From Parapedobacter koreensis (lineage in GTDB: Bacteria > Bacteroidota > Bacteroidia > Sphingobacteriales > Sphingobacteriaceae), in the NCBI RefSeq assembly GCF_900109365.1, contig NZ_FNZR01000002.1, positions 682,001 to 746,000 on the forward strand: a stretch of DNA of 64,000 nucleotides, read 5' to 3'. Positions 27,792 to 37,132 of this stretch are shown here, in pieces. A program made the position numbers and the translations under genes. Numbering within the stretch: position 1 is the first letter of the stretch; the number at the start of each line of letters is the position of its first letter. Under the pieces are notes generated by a model. It saw nothing but the letters and a program-made list of their open reading frames with translations. It ran no database searches and had not been told where the DNA came from.

Positions 27792-30700
27792 TCAGAAGGA
27801 AACATTCAATCCAAAAAGCACACTGCGTGTCATCAAGTCCGTCCCGCCAATACTTGCGCTTGGCTGTTCAGGGTCAAACCCGGACCAGCTGGTAAAAATG
27901 AATGGGTTTTGCACGGTGGCATAAAGCCGTATGCGGCTTGCTTTGATCTGTTCAGCAAGGGAGCTTTTGAATGTATATCCCAGCGTCGCATAAGCTATCT
28001 TCAGAAAATCTGTACTTTGCACCACATGGGATACGGTAGATACCGTGCTATTTTGATCACGGTAAGGCCCCATATTGGAAGGTTGTCCCATGGTGTTTGA
28101 TGGATTTTCCGGCGTCCAATAGTCTTTCCTCAGGTTGTTGAAATTCATATTGTTATTTTCCAGGGCATAGGAGACATAAAACTGATTTCGCTCGCGGGCA
28201 CCTGTTCGCCAGTAAGTGTGGACGGCCAGATCGAAATCCTTGTATTCAAACGTATTCGTGAAACCACCATTCCAGTCCGCTTGCCTTTTGCCATCAATGG
28301 CACGGTCACGGTCGTTGTGAATTGCCCCATCTCCGTCGAAATCACGCACACGGAATTGTCCCGGACGTTGCCCGTACCGGGCAGCCTCTTCCTCTTCGCC
28401 GAGTTGCCACACACCAATAGTCATCAGGTTCCAGTTTGTCCGGATAGGTTGCCCGATGAACCATCGGTTGGCATAATCGCCCATCATTCCTTCCAACTGC
28501 GGCGAATAGCGTCCCATGTCTTCCTTTGCCGCCAAATCCACGATGGCATTGTGATTGTACGCGACACTAATTACCGAGGTCCATCTAAAATTATCGGTTA
28601 CTACATTGACCGTATTCAGCATCACCTCCGTCCCCTTGTTGCGCACCGATCCCACATTGTCCGTGATAGAACCATAGCCCAGGTGTGTAGGCACTATCCG
28701 GCTCATGATCAAATCGGTGGTCAACCTATTGTAGAGTTCTACACTACCTGATATCCGGCTGCGGAAAAGTCCGAAGTCAATCCCCAGATTATATTCGGCC
28801 GTCTTTTCCCAGGTAAGCGCATCGTTACGCAAGTTGTTGGGTGCATTTCCGATGACGTCTTCCCCAAAAACATAATACCTTGGGCCCGATATCGTACCGC
28901 TTGTCGAATAGGGGGACACGGAATCGTTGCCGGTACGCCCATAGCTCAGCCGAAGTTTAAGGTCGCTCAACCAGTCGACATCCGTCAGGAACGCTTCCTG
29001 TTTAAGGCGCCAGGCAACGGCCGCAGAAGGAAAAAGAGCCCATTTATTGCCTGATGCCAGCTTGGATGACCCGTCATAGCGTGCACTTGCTGTAAGCATG
29101 TATTTATCATTAAACGTATAGTTTGCCCTAAGGAGGTACGACATCAGGTTGACCCGCGTATAGGCAGAGCTGAGACCTGTCATTTCGCCTCCTTGTAGGT
29201 TATACCACAGCGAGTTGAAACTCAGGTCACGCGAAGCCGCCTGAATGTTTTCATATTGATTTTGTTGCAAGGAAAACACACCGGTAATATCCAAGCGATG
29301 TACCCCGGACTCCCACTTATAATTCGCAATGTTGTCGAATACCCAGTTCAAATCCGTGTATTTCCGCAAGCTATTGGTGGCTCCCGCCGCAGTCCCCTGC
29401 AAAGCTTTGGTATACACCCCGCGATACTGGCCCACCTGCGTATTGACGATGTAGGGAGAGAAGGACGAACGGAGTTCCAATCCCTCAATCGGTTTCAGGC
29501 TCACATACGCATTAGCCAAGATATTTGTTGCCTTCGTATTATTAAACTCATTCTGTTGGGTGACCAAGGGATTAAACAAGCCGTTGCTTGGGTACCGGAA
29601 AAGTTCTGTGCCATCCACCAGGCTATTCGGGTGCTGTGTAGGCCGCATACGGATAGCATCCTGCATCAAATCCGAATTGCCCGTTTCACGGTCATCATAG
29701 GTCAAGTAAAGGCTTCCGCCGAAATTCAGAAATCTGTTCGCTGTCAAATCCAGGTTAGCGCGCAGGTTATACCGGTCATATCCTTGCGGATACAACATAC
29801 CACCCTCGTTATAATAGCCCGCAGAAAGCGAATACTTGGTATCTTCGGTGCCACCAGTCGCCGAAATGGTGTGGTTGGTTTGCATTGCCGTATTTGACAC
29901 GGCGCTGACCCAGTCGAAGTAATTGTTTTGTTGTACCGCAAGTAGTTCTGAAGGATCCGAAAAAATAGTCTCGTCCGAAATGTATTCGTTGTTATTCGTT
30001 GCCCGGCGGGTCTCACGGGCAAGCTGCACGTATTCATTCCCGGACATCATGTCCGGTAAATTCATGTATTGCCGAAAGCCCACATAACCCTGGTAGCTGA
30101 CACTGGGCTTACCATCGACACCCCGTTTCGTGGTGACGATGACCACGCCATTGGCACCACGCGAACCGTAGATAGCCGTGGCCGATGCATCCTTTAAAAT
30201 ATCAACCTTTTCAATGTCGTCCGGATTAATTTTATCCAGATTTGCGCCTGGCACTCCATCGATAACGACAAGTGGTTCATTGGTACTCGAAATCGAGCTC
30301 AATCCACGCACCTCAATCGAATAACCGCCGCCTGGCTTGCTGTTGCTCCGCACAATGTTCACGCCGGACACCGCCCCTTGCATACCCGCCAACGCGTTGA
30401 ATTGCCCGCCCTTGGTCAATGTTTGATTGGAAACACTTCCTACGGCCCCTGTTAAATCGGATTTCTTGACCGTGCCATAACCCACCACAACCACCTCGTC
30501 CAGTTCGCTCTGTTCGACGTCCAGCAGAATCATCATATTGGTAGCTGCACTGACACGTTGCGCGGTGTAACCTACCGATGAAAACTCCAATGTGGCACCT
30601 GCTGGAATATTTTGTAATGTAAAATTTCCCTGTTCATTCGTGCTGGTTGACGTCGATGAGCCCACCACATTGACTGCTACCCCGGGCAGTGGCTCATTCG

Positions 30701-30821
30701 TCGTCGCATCCCGGACCGTACCATTCGCAGTCTGACCTTGAGCAAACGATTGCATTGTTGCCCAAAGAAAAAAAGGTAACAACCAAAAGCCTCTATTCGA
30801 AAAAGCTAATTTTAATGTCAT
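27792..30821 (-). CDS. SusC/RagA-family TonB-dependent oligosaccharide transporter (pair 3)
   Basis: 1009 aa. Signal peptide about 1-28 (WATMQSFAQ), CarboxypepD_reg domain about 31-102 (GTVRDATTNEPLPGVAVNV), TonB box LDEVVVVGYG near 106-116, plug with VDILKDASATAIYGSRGANG, barrel to the end (SVLFGLNVSF). Start ATG 30821; the upstream in-frame TTG at 30875 would precede the signal peptide. First gene of the second polysaccharide operon, downstream of the hybrid two-component regulator gene. A candidate -7 element lies about 180 bp upstream. Confidence 0.96.
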   Translation of the reverse strand: MTLKLAFSNRGFWLLPFFLWATMQSFAQGQTANGTVRDATTNEPLPGVAVNVVGSSTSTSTNEQGNFTLQNIPAGATLEFSSVGYTAQRVSAATNMMILLDVEQSELDEVVVVGYGTVKKSDLTGAVGSVSNQTLTKGGQFNALAGMQGAVSGVNIVRSNSKPGGGYSIEVRGLSSISSTNEPLVVIDGVPGANLDKINPDDIEKVDILKDASATAIYGSRGANGVVIVTTKRGVDGKPSVSYQGYVGFRQYMNLPDMMSGNEYVQLARETRRATNNNEYISDETIFSDPSELLAVQQNNYFDWVSAVSNTAMQTNHTISATGGTEDTKYSLSAGYYNEGGMLYPQGYDRYNLRANLDLTANRFLNFGGSLYLTYDDRETGNSDLMQDAIRMRPTQHPNSLVDGTELFRYPSNGLFNPLVTQQNEFNNTKATNILANAYVSLKPIEGLELRSSFSPYIVNTQVGQYRGVYTKALQGTAAGATNSLRKYTDLNWVFDNIANYKWESGVHRLDITGVFSLQQNQYENIQAASRDLSFNSLWYNLQGGEMTGLSSAYTRVNLMSYLLRANYTFNDKYMLTASARYDGSSKLASGNKWALFPSAAVAWRLKQEAFLTDVDWLSDLKLRLSYGRTGNDSVSPYSTSGTISGPRYYVFGEDVIGNAPNNLRNDALTWEKTAEYNLGIDFGLFRSRISGSVELYNRLTTDLIMSRIVPTHLGYGSITDNVGSVRNKGTEVMLNTVNVVTDNFRWTSVISVAYNHNAIVDLAAKEDMGRYSPQLEGMMGDYANRWFIGQPIRTNWNLMTIGVWQLGEEEEAARYGQRPGQFRVRDFDGDGAIHNDRDRAIDGKRQADWNGGFTNTFEYKDFDLAVHTYWRTGARERNQFYVSYALENNNMNFNNLRKDYWTPENPSNTMGQPSNMGPYRDQNSTVSTVSHVVQSTDFLKIAYATLGYTFKSSLAEQIKASRIRLYATVQNPFIFTSWSGFDPEQPSASIGGTDLMTRSVLFGLNVSF

Positions 30822-30855
30822 AATTCTTTTTTTAAGGTTTGAAAAATTCACTTCA

Positions 30856-30880
30856 AATAATTGGTTCCCTCCCAATTATT
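30856..30880. repeat. 9-bp inverted repeat in susC pair 3 leader
   Basis: AATAATTGG (30856-30864) and CCAATTATT (30872-30880) form a perfect 9-bp inverted repeat 35 bp upstream of the susC start. It would fold as a hairpin in the mRNA or act as a DNA dyad. ATTGGTT recurs nearby (30882-30888 and 30920-30926). Confidence 0.5.
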
Positions 30881-30999
30881 CATTGGTTAACATTTGCTTA
30901 TCAATGGCCAAATGGCATCAATTGGTTTAATTGTAATTGTTTTCCTGAATCATAATTCACATGTTTAAAATATGGGTTAGCTTCTTATTAATTGGACAG

Positions 31000-31007
31000 C
31001 AAAAGTA
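31000..31007 (-). promoter_or_regulatory. Candidate -7 element for susC pair 3
   Basis: The minus strand reads TACTTTTG, an exact match to TAnnTTTG, about 180 bp upstream of the susC start. A matching TTTG -33 element at normal spacing is not obvious, as expected for a promoter that needs activation by the adjacent hybrid regulator. Confidence 0.45.
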
Positions 31008-31054
31008 GGTTGAATGCCTTTTCAAGGCTGGGTCAAATTGTCTCAAATGATAGG

Positions 31055-34000
31055 TCACTTTGTACAATCCGTCTTTTCTTTCTCCCGGTATTGCGTAGGT
31101 GTCATACCGAAGGTATCTTTGAAGTGTTTATTGAAATACTTGAGCGTGTTGAAGCCGACCATATCCGCGATTTCCGCAACATGGAGTTGGCTATCGCGAA
31201 GCAATTGGGCTGCCCTTTTCAAACGAATAGCACGGATAAATTCTGCCGGATTCCGACCAGTAAGGGATTGAAGTTTTCGATACAGGTGCCCACGGCTCAA
31301 TCCAATCTCCTGGCCGAGGTCATCAACTCCATACTGTGGATTGTCCATATTTTTTTCGACACTTTGCAATGCCTTTTGCACCAGCGCCTCGTCAAGCGAA
31401 TTGATCGTAATGCTGCTTGGCGTTACTTCGATGGTGGTATGAAACAGCGCCTTCCGCATTTCCTGTTGTTCGATAAGTTTTTCAATACGTGTCAACAGCG
31501 TAGCATATACAATGGGTTTAGCCATATAGGAATCTGCTCCGGCAGCATATACGGCCAACTTTGCATCCTCAGATGTCCGTGCCGTCAAGAGGATAATGGG
31601 GATATGGCTGGTCTGGATATTGCTTTTCAATCGCTGACAGAGGGTAATCCCATCTATCTTAGGCATCATCATGTCCGAAAGGATAAGGTCGGGCTCGTCG
31701 ACCAATGCCCGTTTTTCACCTTCCTCCCCATCCGAAGCTTCTATCACACTATAATGCACAGCCAGTTGCGACTTGAGAAACTGCCTGAACTCGGTATTAT
31801 CCTCCACGATGAGAATCTTTTGGGTTGTAACGACCTGTATAGCCTTAATCGATTCCTGTGCATTGTCCTGTGAAGGCAGTGCAACGGGTTCAGCTGCCAA
31901 ATCAGTAGGCAATTGTACGGTAAATGTTGTCCCGCTGCCCAGGCTACTGGCCACGTCTACCTGCCCTTCATGCAACGCTACATACTCGTTGACCAGGTAC
32001 AGACCAATACCGCTTCCCGCCTGATTGGACACCTGGTTGTCTGCCTGATGAAACCGGTCGAAGATATAAGGTAAATCGGCTTCAGCAATCCCACGTCCCG
32101 TATCGGCCACGATGATGCGCACGCATCTTCGTTCGCCCGTGATGTCCGTTGACACGCGCAACCTCACCTTCCCCTCTTGCGGGGTAAATTTGAAGGCATT
32201 GGACAGCAAGTTGTTCATCACCTTCTGGATCTTGTCTTTGTCAAAAAACATGTACACCGGCGTTTCCGGTCTATTCAGCGCAAAGTCCAAGTATTTACTA
32301 TCGGCTATAGGTTTAAAAGAAGCATATACACCTTCTAAGAATTCAACGATATCGCCATGGCTCAATCGCAATTCTTCACCCTTCACCTCCAGCTTGCGGA
32401 AATCCAGTAGTTGGTTGACCATCGCCAACAAGTCATTTGAATGCCCATATATCGCTCCCAGTCTTTCCTTCAGCGCAGGGTCGTCCACATCATTGCGCAG
32501 CAATTCCAGCGGGGTCATAATAAGCGACAATGGCGTGCGAAACTCGTGGCTGATGTTGGTAAAGAAATTGAGTTTAAATTGGTCAAGTTCCTCCCGTTGA
32601 CGCTGCGCTTCCATTTCTTGTTTACGCAGCATTTTAAGGTGATTTCGCCAATTAAAATACCTAATAATTCCTAACACAGCCAATAAGGCAAGTACAACAT
32701 ATAATAACTTAGCCCATGCCGTAGCCCAAAAAGGTGGGGAAATCACAATGGCCAGTTCGGCATATTCGTCTCCCCAATGCCTATCGTTATTGGCTGTATA
32801 CACTTTAAATGTATATTTCCCCGGCGGCAAACCCGTATAGTTTACCCTGCCCACGCCGTCGGTTTGTATCTCCGTCCAGCCTTGGTCATAGTTTTCCAGC
32901 CGGTATCGGTAATAGGTCTTGGAAGGGTTTACATAATTCAATCCCGCAAACTCCAGCGTGATAAAGTTTTCATGATGCTTCAGATGGATGTCATGCATCT
33001 GGTTGATGGGCTGTTCAAATAATATACGCCCATTATGGGTTATACGCTCCTTAATAGGCGTGTTAAACAGCCTGAACCCGGTAAAAATCGGTTTATGCAC
33101 ACCGGCATTATACACCATCGACTCTGGATGAAACACATTCATGCCATGTACGCCGCCAAAATACATGGTACCATCGCTGGCCCGCATGGATGCACCGGTA
33201 TTAAAGCGTCCTGCCTGCACACCCGCTCCATCCGTACTACCGAAATTTGTGACCGTAAAATCATAGCCTTCCGTGCCACTATTCACCGTAATCTTGCTGA
33301 TGCCATTCATGGTAGACACCCACATATCTCCTTTTTCGTCTTCCAAAATAGCCGATACCGTCTGGTTCGGGCGATCATCGTTGATCGGAATTTCGTAGAT
33401 TCGGTTGTTTCCCTCATCCCACACCTTTAGCCCATCAACGCTTATCCAGTGAAGCGATCGGCTATCCGGATAAATAAAATTAAACTCCGCTCCATGGGTC
33501 CGGATCTGATCCCTGTAAGACGGAAACCACAGGCTGTCTGTTGTTATATCGTAGAAAAACAACTCCTCTGCGGCCACAGCAAGCACACGGTCATTCATAC
33601 GGGTAAACGTCAGCCCCAATTTGAGGTTGCCTATTTCCGGATGGTTTTTATACAAATAATCAATGGATCCCGTACGCGGGTCAAATCGGCCCACTCCCCC
33701 ATACACGCTCACCCACAGCTGGCCTGAAGCATCTTCGATGATCATCCGGCCATTGTTCGGATTCGGGTCGGCATGGATAGCGACACCCGGTTGCTCATAT
33801 TGCCGCACTTGCCCATTCGCTATGCAGAATACGCCGTTAAGGAATGTGGGCACCCATATCCGTCCCCGGCTATCGCGATAGAGCCACATACAAAGTTTTC
33901 CTTTCAGCTCGGGGTATACGCTCTCTAATCGGTTGGTTTCAGGGAAATAGCGAAATAATCCGTTAACCGTACCCACCAGAATCGTACCGTCCGGTTCTTC

Positions 34001-35098
34001 AAGAAAACAGCGGACATTTTCATTGGTGACATGGCTTTCATGCGGCACAGTGTGTATCAGATTGATTTTGCGCATGCTTGCATGGTAATAACAGATTCCC
34101 TGAAACAATGTACCAATCCATACCCCATTGTCATCATCGATGTAAATCGTACTGATATCATTGACCAGCCTTCCACCGGTCGTCAGGGGCAAGCCGACAA
34201 ACGATTGCGTATGGAAAGACCTCCCACTGACCACTCGAATTTCTGCCAGCGACGTGCCTACCCATGCGTTGCCATCCTGATCGACATCCATGCAAGTAAA
34301 AAAGTTGGACAAACCGGCAATATTCGTTGTAACATTCCATTGGTCGGACAAGGGGTCGTAATACAGGAGATCGGTTTGGTGCATCAGCCACATCCCACCC
34401 TTGGACGATCGCTTCAACACCAGATTATACGACGCCTCATTGATCAATCCTGCCAACCTATCGTCTTCACGAATAATTTTCCGTGTACGGTAGTTCCACA
34501 GCCGGACCAACCCATTCGAATAAACTATCCAGCAGGTATCGCCCACCCGTTCGATTTCGCGCGGCAAAAGATCTCGGCCCCCTGTTTCAATACCTGGATG
34601 TGGCAACGCAATACATTTACCAATTGCCGTATCGTAATACGAAAGTGTACGATCCTCCTCAACAAACCACAAGGTTGTAGTATCGTCAACAAAGAAATCG
34701 CTCAACTTGCCAGATACTCCATACGCCCGCAGAACGCTGTCTACATCCGGCACATATTGATTGGTATTCAGGTCGAACAGCTGTAACCGATGCTTCTCTT
34801 TAAGCCAGATACGGTTTTGGCTATCCACATATTCCTCTTCATCTCCCGTACAGTTCCATGTATATAGTGTGCCGCTATCTTGGCGAAAGAAATCAAACGT
34901 CCCGCCGTTGTACAGGTTTAGCATTGATTGCGTCCGTATCCGCACGCGACCATCCGGTGTAGTGCCTATTCCCTTGATCAAGTTGTCAGACAACCCGCTA
35001 TTGGCATCAATATGGCGAAAAACATAGGAATGTTGTGCCTGTAAATGAAAGCAAGACAGACACCAGCTAACAATTATTCCGATTTTAATGATTTTCAC
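31055..35098 (-). CDS. Hybrid two-component sensor kinase/response regulator (HTCS)
   Basis: 1347 aa one-protein signalling system in the inner membrane. Signal peptide 1-22 (CLSCFHLQAQ), periplasmic beta-propeller repeats about 25-700 (for example GVWIGT, GRIWVPT, LWVSVYGGVGRF), Y_Y_Y domain about 715-787, membrane helix about 793-813, HisKA with His851 in NFFTNISHEFRTP, HATPase with Asn963, DTGRGI (999-1004) and GSGIGL, receiver with Asp1142 in LSDMMMP and Lys1194, and an AraC-type HTH at about 1245-1340. It senses an oligosaccharide in the periplasm and activates the adjacent susCD operon. The start is GTG 35098; a stop codon lies just upstream in frame and the resulting leader is a good signal peptide. 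Confidence 0.96.
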   Translation of the reverse strand: MKIIKIGIIVSWCLSCFHLQAQHSYVFRHIDANSGLSDNLIKGIGTTPDGRVRIRTQSMLNLYNGGTFDFFRQDSGTLYTWNCTGDEEEYVDSQNRIWLKEKHRLQLFDLNTNQYVPDVDSVLRAYGVSGKLSDFFVDDTTTLWFVEEDRTLSYYDTAIGKCIALPHPGIETGGRDLLPREIERVGDTCWIVYSNGLVRLWNYRTRKIIREDDRLAGLINEASYNLVLKRSSKGGMWLMHQTDLLYYDPLSDQWNVTTNIAGLSNFFTCMDVDQDGNAWVGTSLAEIRVVSGRSFHTQSFVGLPLTTGGRLVNDISTIYIDDDNGVWIGTLFQGICYYHASMRKINLIHTVPHESHVTNENVRCFLEEPDGTILVGTVNGLFRYFPETNRLESVYPELKGKLCMWLYRDSRGRIWVPTFLNGVFCIANGQVRQYEQPGVAIHADPNPNNGRMIIEDASGQLWVSVYGGVGRFDPRTGSIDYLYKNHPEIGNLKLGLTFTRMNDRVLAVAAEELFFYDITTDSLWFPSYRDQIRTHGAEFNFIYPDSRSLHWISVDGLKVWDEGNNRIYEIPINDDRPNQTVSAILEDEKGDMWVSTMNGISKITVNSGTEGYDFTVTNFGSTDGAGVQAGRFNTGASMRASDGTMYFGGVHGMNVFHPESMVYNAGVHKPIFTGFRLFNTPIKERITHNGRILFEQPINQMHDIHLKHHENFITLEFAGLNYVNPSKTYYRYRLENYDQGWTEIQTDGVGRVNYTGLPPGKYTFKVYTANNDRHWGDEYAELAIVISPPFWATAWAKLLYVVLALLAVLGIIRYFNWRNHLKMLRKQEMEAQRQREELDQFKLNFFTNISHEFRTPLSLIMTPLELLRNDVDDPALKERLGAIYGHSNDLLAMVNQLLDFRKLEVKGEELRLSHGDIVEFLEGVYASFKPIADSKYLDFALNRPETPVYMFFDKDKIQKVMNNLLSNAFKFTPQEGKVRLRVSTDITGERRCVRIIVADTGRGIAEADLPYIFDRFHQADNQVSNQAGSGIGLYLVNEYVALHEGQVDVASSLGSGTTFTVQLPTDLAAEPVALPSQDNAQESIKAIQVVTTQKILIVEDNTEFRQFLKSQLAVHYSVIEASDGEEGEKRALVDEPDLILSDMMMPKIDGITLCQRLKSNIQTSHIPIILLTARTSEDAKLAVYAAGADSYMAKPIVYATLLTRIEKLIEQQEMRKALFHTTIEVTPSSITINSLDEALVQKALQSVEKNMDNPQYGVDDLGQEIGLSRGHLYRKLQSLTGRNPAEFIRAIRLKRAAQLLRDSQLHVAEIADMVGFNTLKYFNKHFKDTFGMTPTQYREKEKTDCTK

Positions 35099-35133
35099 TC
35101 GACGCTATAGCTCTTCATACGCTGGTCAGTTTG

Positions 35134-35141
35134 CAAAAATA
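35134..35141 (-). promoter_or_regulatory. Candidate -7 element for the HTCS gene
   Basis: The minus strand reads TATTTTTG (exact TAnnTTTG), about 36 bp before the GTG start, with TTGC about 20 nt upstream as a -33 element. This is a normal constitutive housekeeping-type promoter for the sensor. Confidence 0.5.
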
Positions 35142-35210
35142 ACAATAGCTCCATAACCTTTGCAACATTTACGATTAAAGTTACGATGCAGATGTTGCCC
35201 ATGCCCAACC

Positions 35211-35852
35211 TCAAACAGTAATCACATCAACATAGCTGCTCGGCGAAATATCGCTTCCGTTGTAGCAAGTAAATGAAGCATAGACGTGTACGGGTTTTCC
35301 AACAAACATCGGCCGAACAGCGATTACATCCCGGCCTTCAGTCCGCGACGCGCCGTTAAAACGGAATTCGCAGACCTCGTCATCCGGAAAAAACAACACG
35401 GCAAGCAAGTAATCCCTGCCGCCGGCGTTGCCCTCGCCGGTGTCATTCGTCCACTGCAGTTCCAGCCCCCCATCTACCCAGCGTGCCGTACCGTCTTTCA
35501 CGGGCGGCACACTGCCCATGCTCACCAAAGCTTTCCGGTAATCGAATGCTAAATCCGGGTATTCGCCCACGATAGCCTGCTTCTTGTTGTAGGACATCGC
35601 CACATTAAACGCACTCATGACCCTCCGATCAGCTTCATGCCTGAATCCTACGCGGATGAATTGGATCACGCGCTGCAGGAAGCGTTGTGTCAGTGTCATC
35701 TTTAATTGGTTAGCCAGTTGATCGGGCGTACGCGGTTTTGAGGAAAAACGAGGCAGGCCGCGTATCACGTCCTTGCCGCGCCATTGATAGCCGACAATGC
35801 TGCCTACCTTTCCGCTGAATCCACCATTAGGACCGTTTTTCAAGATTGCCAT
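35211..35852 (-). CDS. DUF6266 family protein
   Basis: 213 aa, no signal peptide and no membrane segment. The N-terminus MAILKNGPNGGFSGKVGSIV followed by GYQWRGKDVIRGLPR is characteristic of the DUF6266 family, which is common in Sphingobacteriales and has no known function. The middle has a basic stretch (FSSKPRTPDQLANQLKM) and the C-terminal half (about 110-213) is beta-rich. It stands alone between the HTCS gene and the DUF2490 gene, and its upstream region contains three palindromes. No catalytic motif is visible. Confidence 0.8.
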   Translation of the reverse strand: MAILKNGPNGGFSGKVGSIVGYQWRGKDVIRGLPRFSSKPRTPDQLANQLKMTLTQRFLQRVIQFIRVGFRHEADRRVMSAFNVAMSYNKKQAIVGEYPDLAFDYRKALVSMGSVPPVKDGTARWVDGGLELQWTNDTGEGNAGGRDYLLAVLFFPDDEVCEFRFNGASRTEGRDVIAVRPMFVGKPVHVYASFTCYNGSDISPSSYVDVITV

Positions 35853-35873
35853 ATCCTTTTCCTGTTTTTTGTA

Positions 35874-35999
35874 TATTACTAAAGTAATAAAACCTGATGA
35901 CCAATTCCAACAGTAACTGATAAGTTACTGATAGTTTATAAGGATTTATTAGGGATTTGTCCCTATAAAGTCCCTACAATTTCCGTATTATTTCCGTAT
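35874..35999. repeat. Cluster of short palindromes and a direct repeat
   Basis: The 311-bp gene-free stretch 35853-36163 is AT-rich and holds three inverted repeats, each with a 4-bp spacer: TATTAC/GTAATA (35874-35889), CAGTAACT/AGTTACTG (35911-35930) and TAGGGA/TCCCTA (35950-35965). Then TTTCCGTAT occurs twice with an 11-bp period (35980 and 35991). They lie upstream of DUF6266 on one side and DUF2490 on the other. The rest of the stretch shows only a promoter element for DUF2490. Confidence 0.6.
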
Positions 36000-36122
36000 A
36001 ATGTTTCTACAATTAGTAAAAGTAGTAAGAAGTAAATAACCTGTTCATGCAGTTCCTGTTGCGGAATCGTAAAAATAATAGTGCATTCCCACTGCTACTT
36101 TCATTTCGGTCAGCGAAATTCT

Positions 36123-36130
36123 TATTTTTG
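36123..36130 (+). promoter_or_regulatory. Candidate -7 element for DUF2490 gene
   Basis: TATTTTTG matches TAnnTTTG and lies 33 bp before the ATG. The -33 element is weak. Confidence 0.4.
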
Positions 36131-36163
36131 GGCGCTTCAATGTTAACAAATCATTAATTATAA

Positions 36164-36994
36164 ATGAATTTAACATCATTTACATCAAAACTTTTCTCAA
36201 CTAAATATTCCTTATTTCTCTTCATTGCGTTATTCAGTTATTTTCCCGTCGTTTTTGCGCAGATAAGCCCACCGGGATTGGGCAGCACGGCAACCGCTTC
36301 TTGGATAGCGTTTGGAATCAAACAGAACCTCAATGCCGAAAATACCAAAAGTTCAACCACTTATTTAGGGTTTGGCCGCATCAGCGACCCGCACCTTGGC
36401 AGCAATCCCGCGCGGCATCCAGCCATTATGGTACTTAACCAAGAGTTTTACCATCAGTTTGCCGACCGCTGGCAGTATTCCTACGCATTAAGCTACCGTC
36501 GACAAAACCAATACCAGGAGTCCGACGCCCACTTCGTACCGGATTCCATTCCGATACAACAGGAGTTCAGGTTATATGGTCGTATGGCCTACACACATCC
36601 CCTTGGAAAGAGCAAATGGACCAACACCTTCCGCCAAGAGGTACGGAAATATTTCGACCCGGATTTTGGAGCCGTCGAGGAAAACATCCAGTTCAGGACC
36701 CGCGCGAAGACACAGCTGACCATCCCGCTGGATGTCGATGGCAACCAAAAGATTGTCGGCGGCGCGGAAGCCTTATTTGCCATTTCGGAAGAAAACGTAC
36801 CCGGCCATGAGTGGAGTCCTTTTGCCTATAAGGAAAGCCGCTTTACCTGCTACTATTCGTTCCAGCCAAGTAAAAGCCCACTCACACTGGATATCGGCTA
36901 CATGAACAACCTCATCGGACATGGACACCATACCAAGGATGTCCAGTACATCGCGTTGGATGTGATTTGGAACAATCCGTTTACGCATCATTGA
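36164..36994 (+). CDS. DUF2490 outer-membrane protein
   Basis: 276 aa. Signal peptide about 1-32 (ends PVVFAQ). The remainder has alternating polar/hydrophobic strands with the DUF2490 features WIAFGIKQNLN at the start, LNQEFYHQFADRWQYSYALSYR, and RLYGRMAYTHPLGKSKW, and no catalytic motif. DUF2490 proteins are predicted small outer-membrane barrels of unknown function. A LytS/LytTR pair follows 138 bp downstream on the same strand, so the two may be functionally linked. Confidence 0.75.
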   Translation: MNLTSFTSKLFSTKYSLFLFIALFSYFPVVFAQISPPGLGSTATASWIAFGIKQNLNAENTKSSTTYLGFGRISDPHLGSNPARHPAIMVLNQEFYHQFADRWQYSYALSYRRQNQYQESDAHFVPDSIPIQQEFRLYGRMAYTHPLGKSKWTNTFRQEVRKYFDPDFGAVEENIQFRTRAKTQLTIPLDVDGNQKIVGGAEALFAISEENVPGHEWSPFAYKESRFTCYYSFQPSKSPLTLDIGYMNNLIGHGHHTKDVQYIALDVIWNNPFTHH

Positions 36995-37121
36995 GGATAA
37001 GTACAATCACCACTATTATCTGATACAACCGAAAGTATGGTCTCCACGCTGGATTTGCCCATTCCAGACGCGGATTTGGCCGTTTGGATGCGTTCCCCGG
37101 AATTGAAAGCAATCCGATGTG

Positions 37122-37129
37122 TATATTTG
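37122..37129 (+). promoter_or_regulatory. -7 element directly before the LytS start
   Basis: TATATTTG is an exact Bacteroidota -7 element and ends only 3 bp before ATG 37133. Transcription would begin at or very near the start codon, so the message would be leaderless. No strong TTTG -33 element is present. Confidence 0.45.
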
Positions 37130-37132
37130 CAC

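Noticed and set aside
34031-34786. 251-codon plus-strand frame within the HTCS gene
   Set aside because: Antisense to the beta-propeller repeats; low-complexity product without family features.
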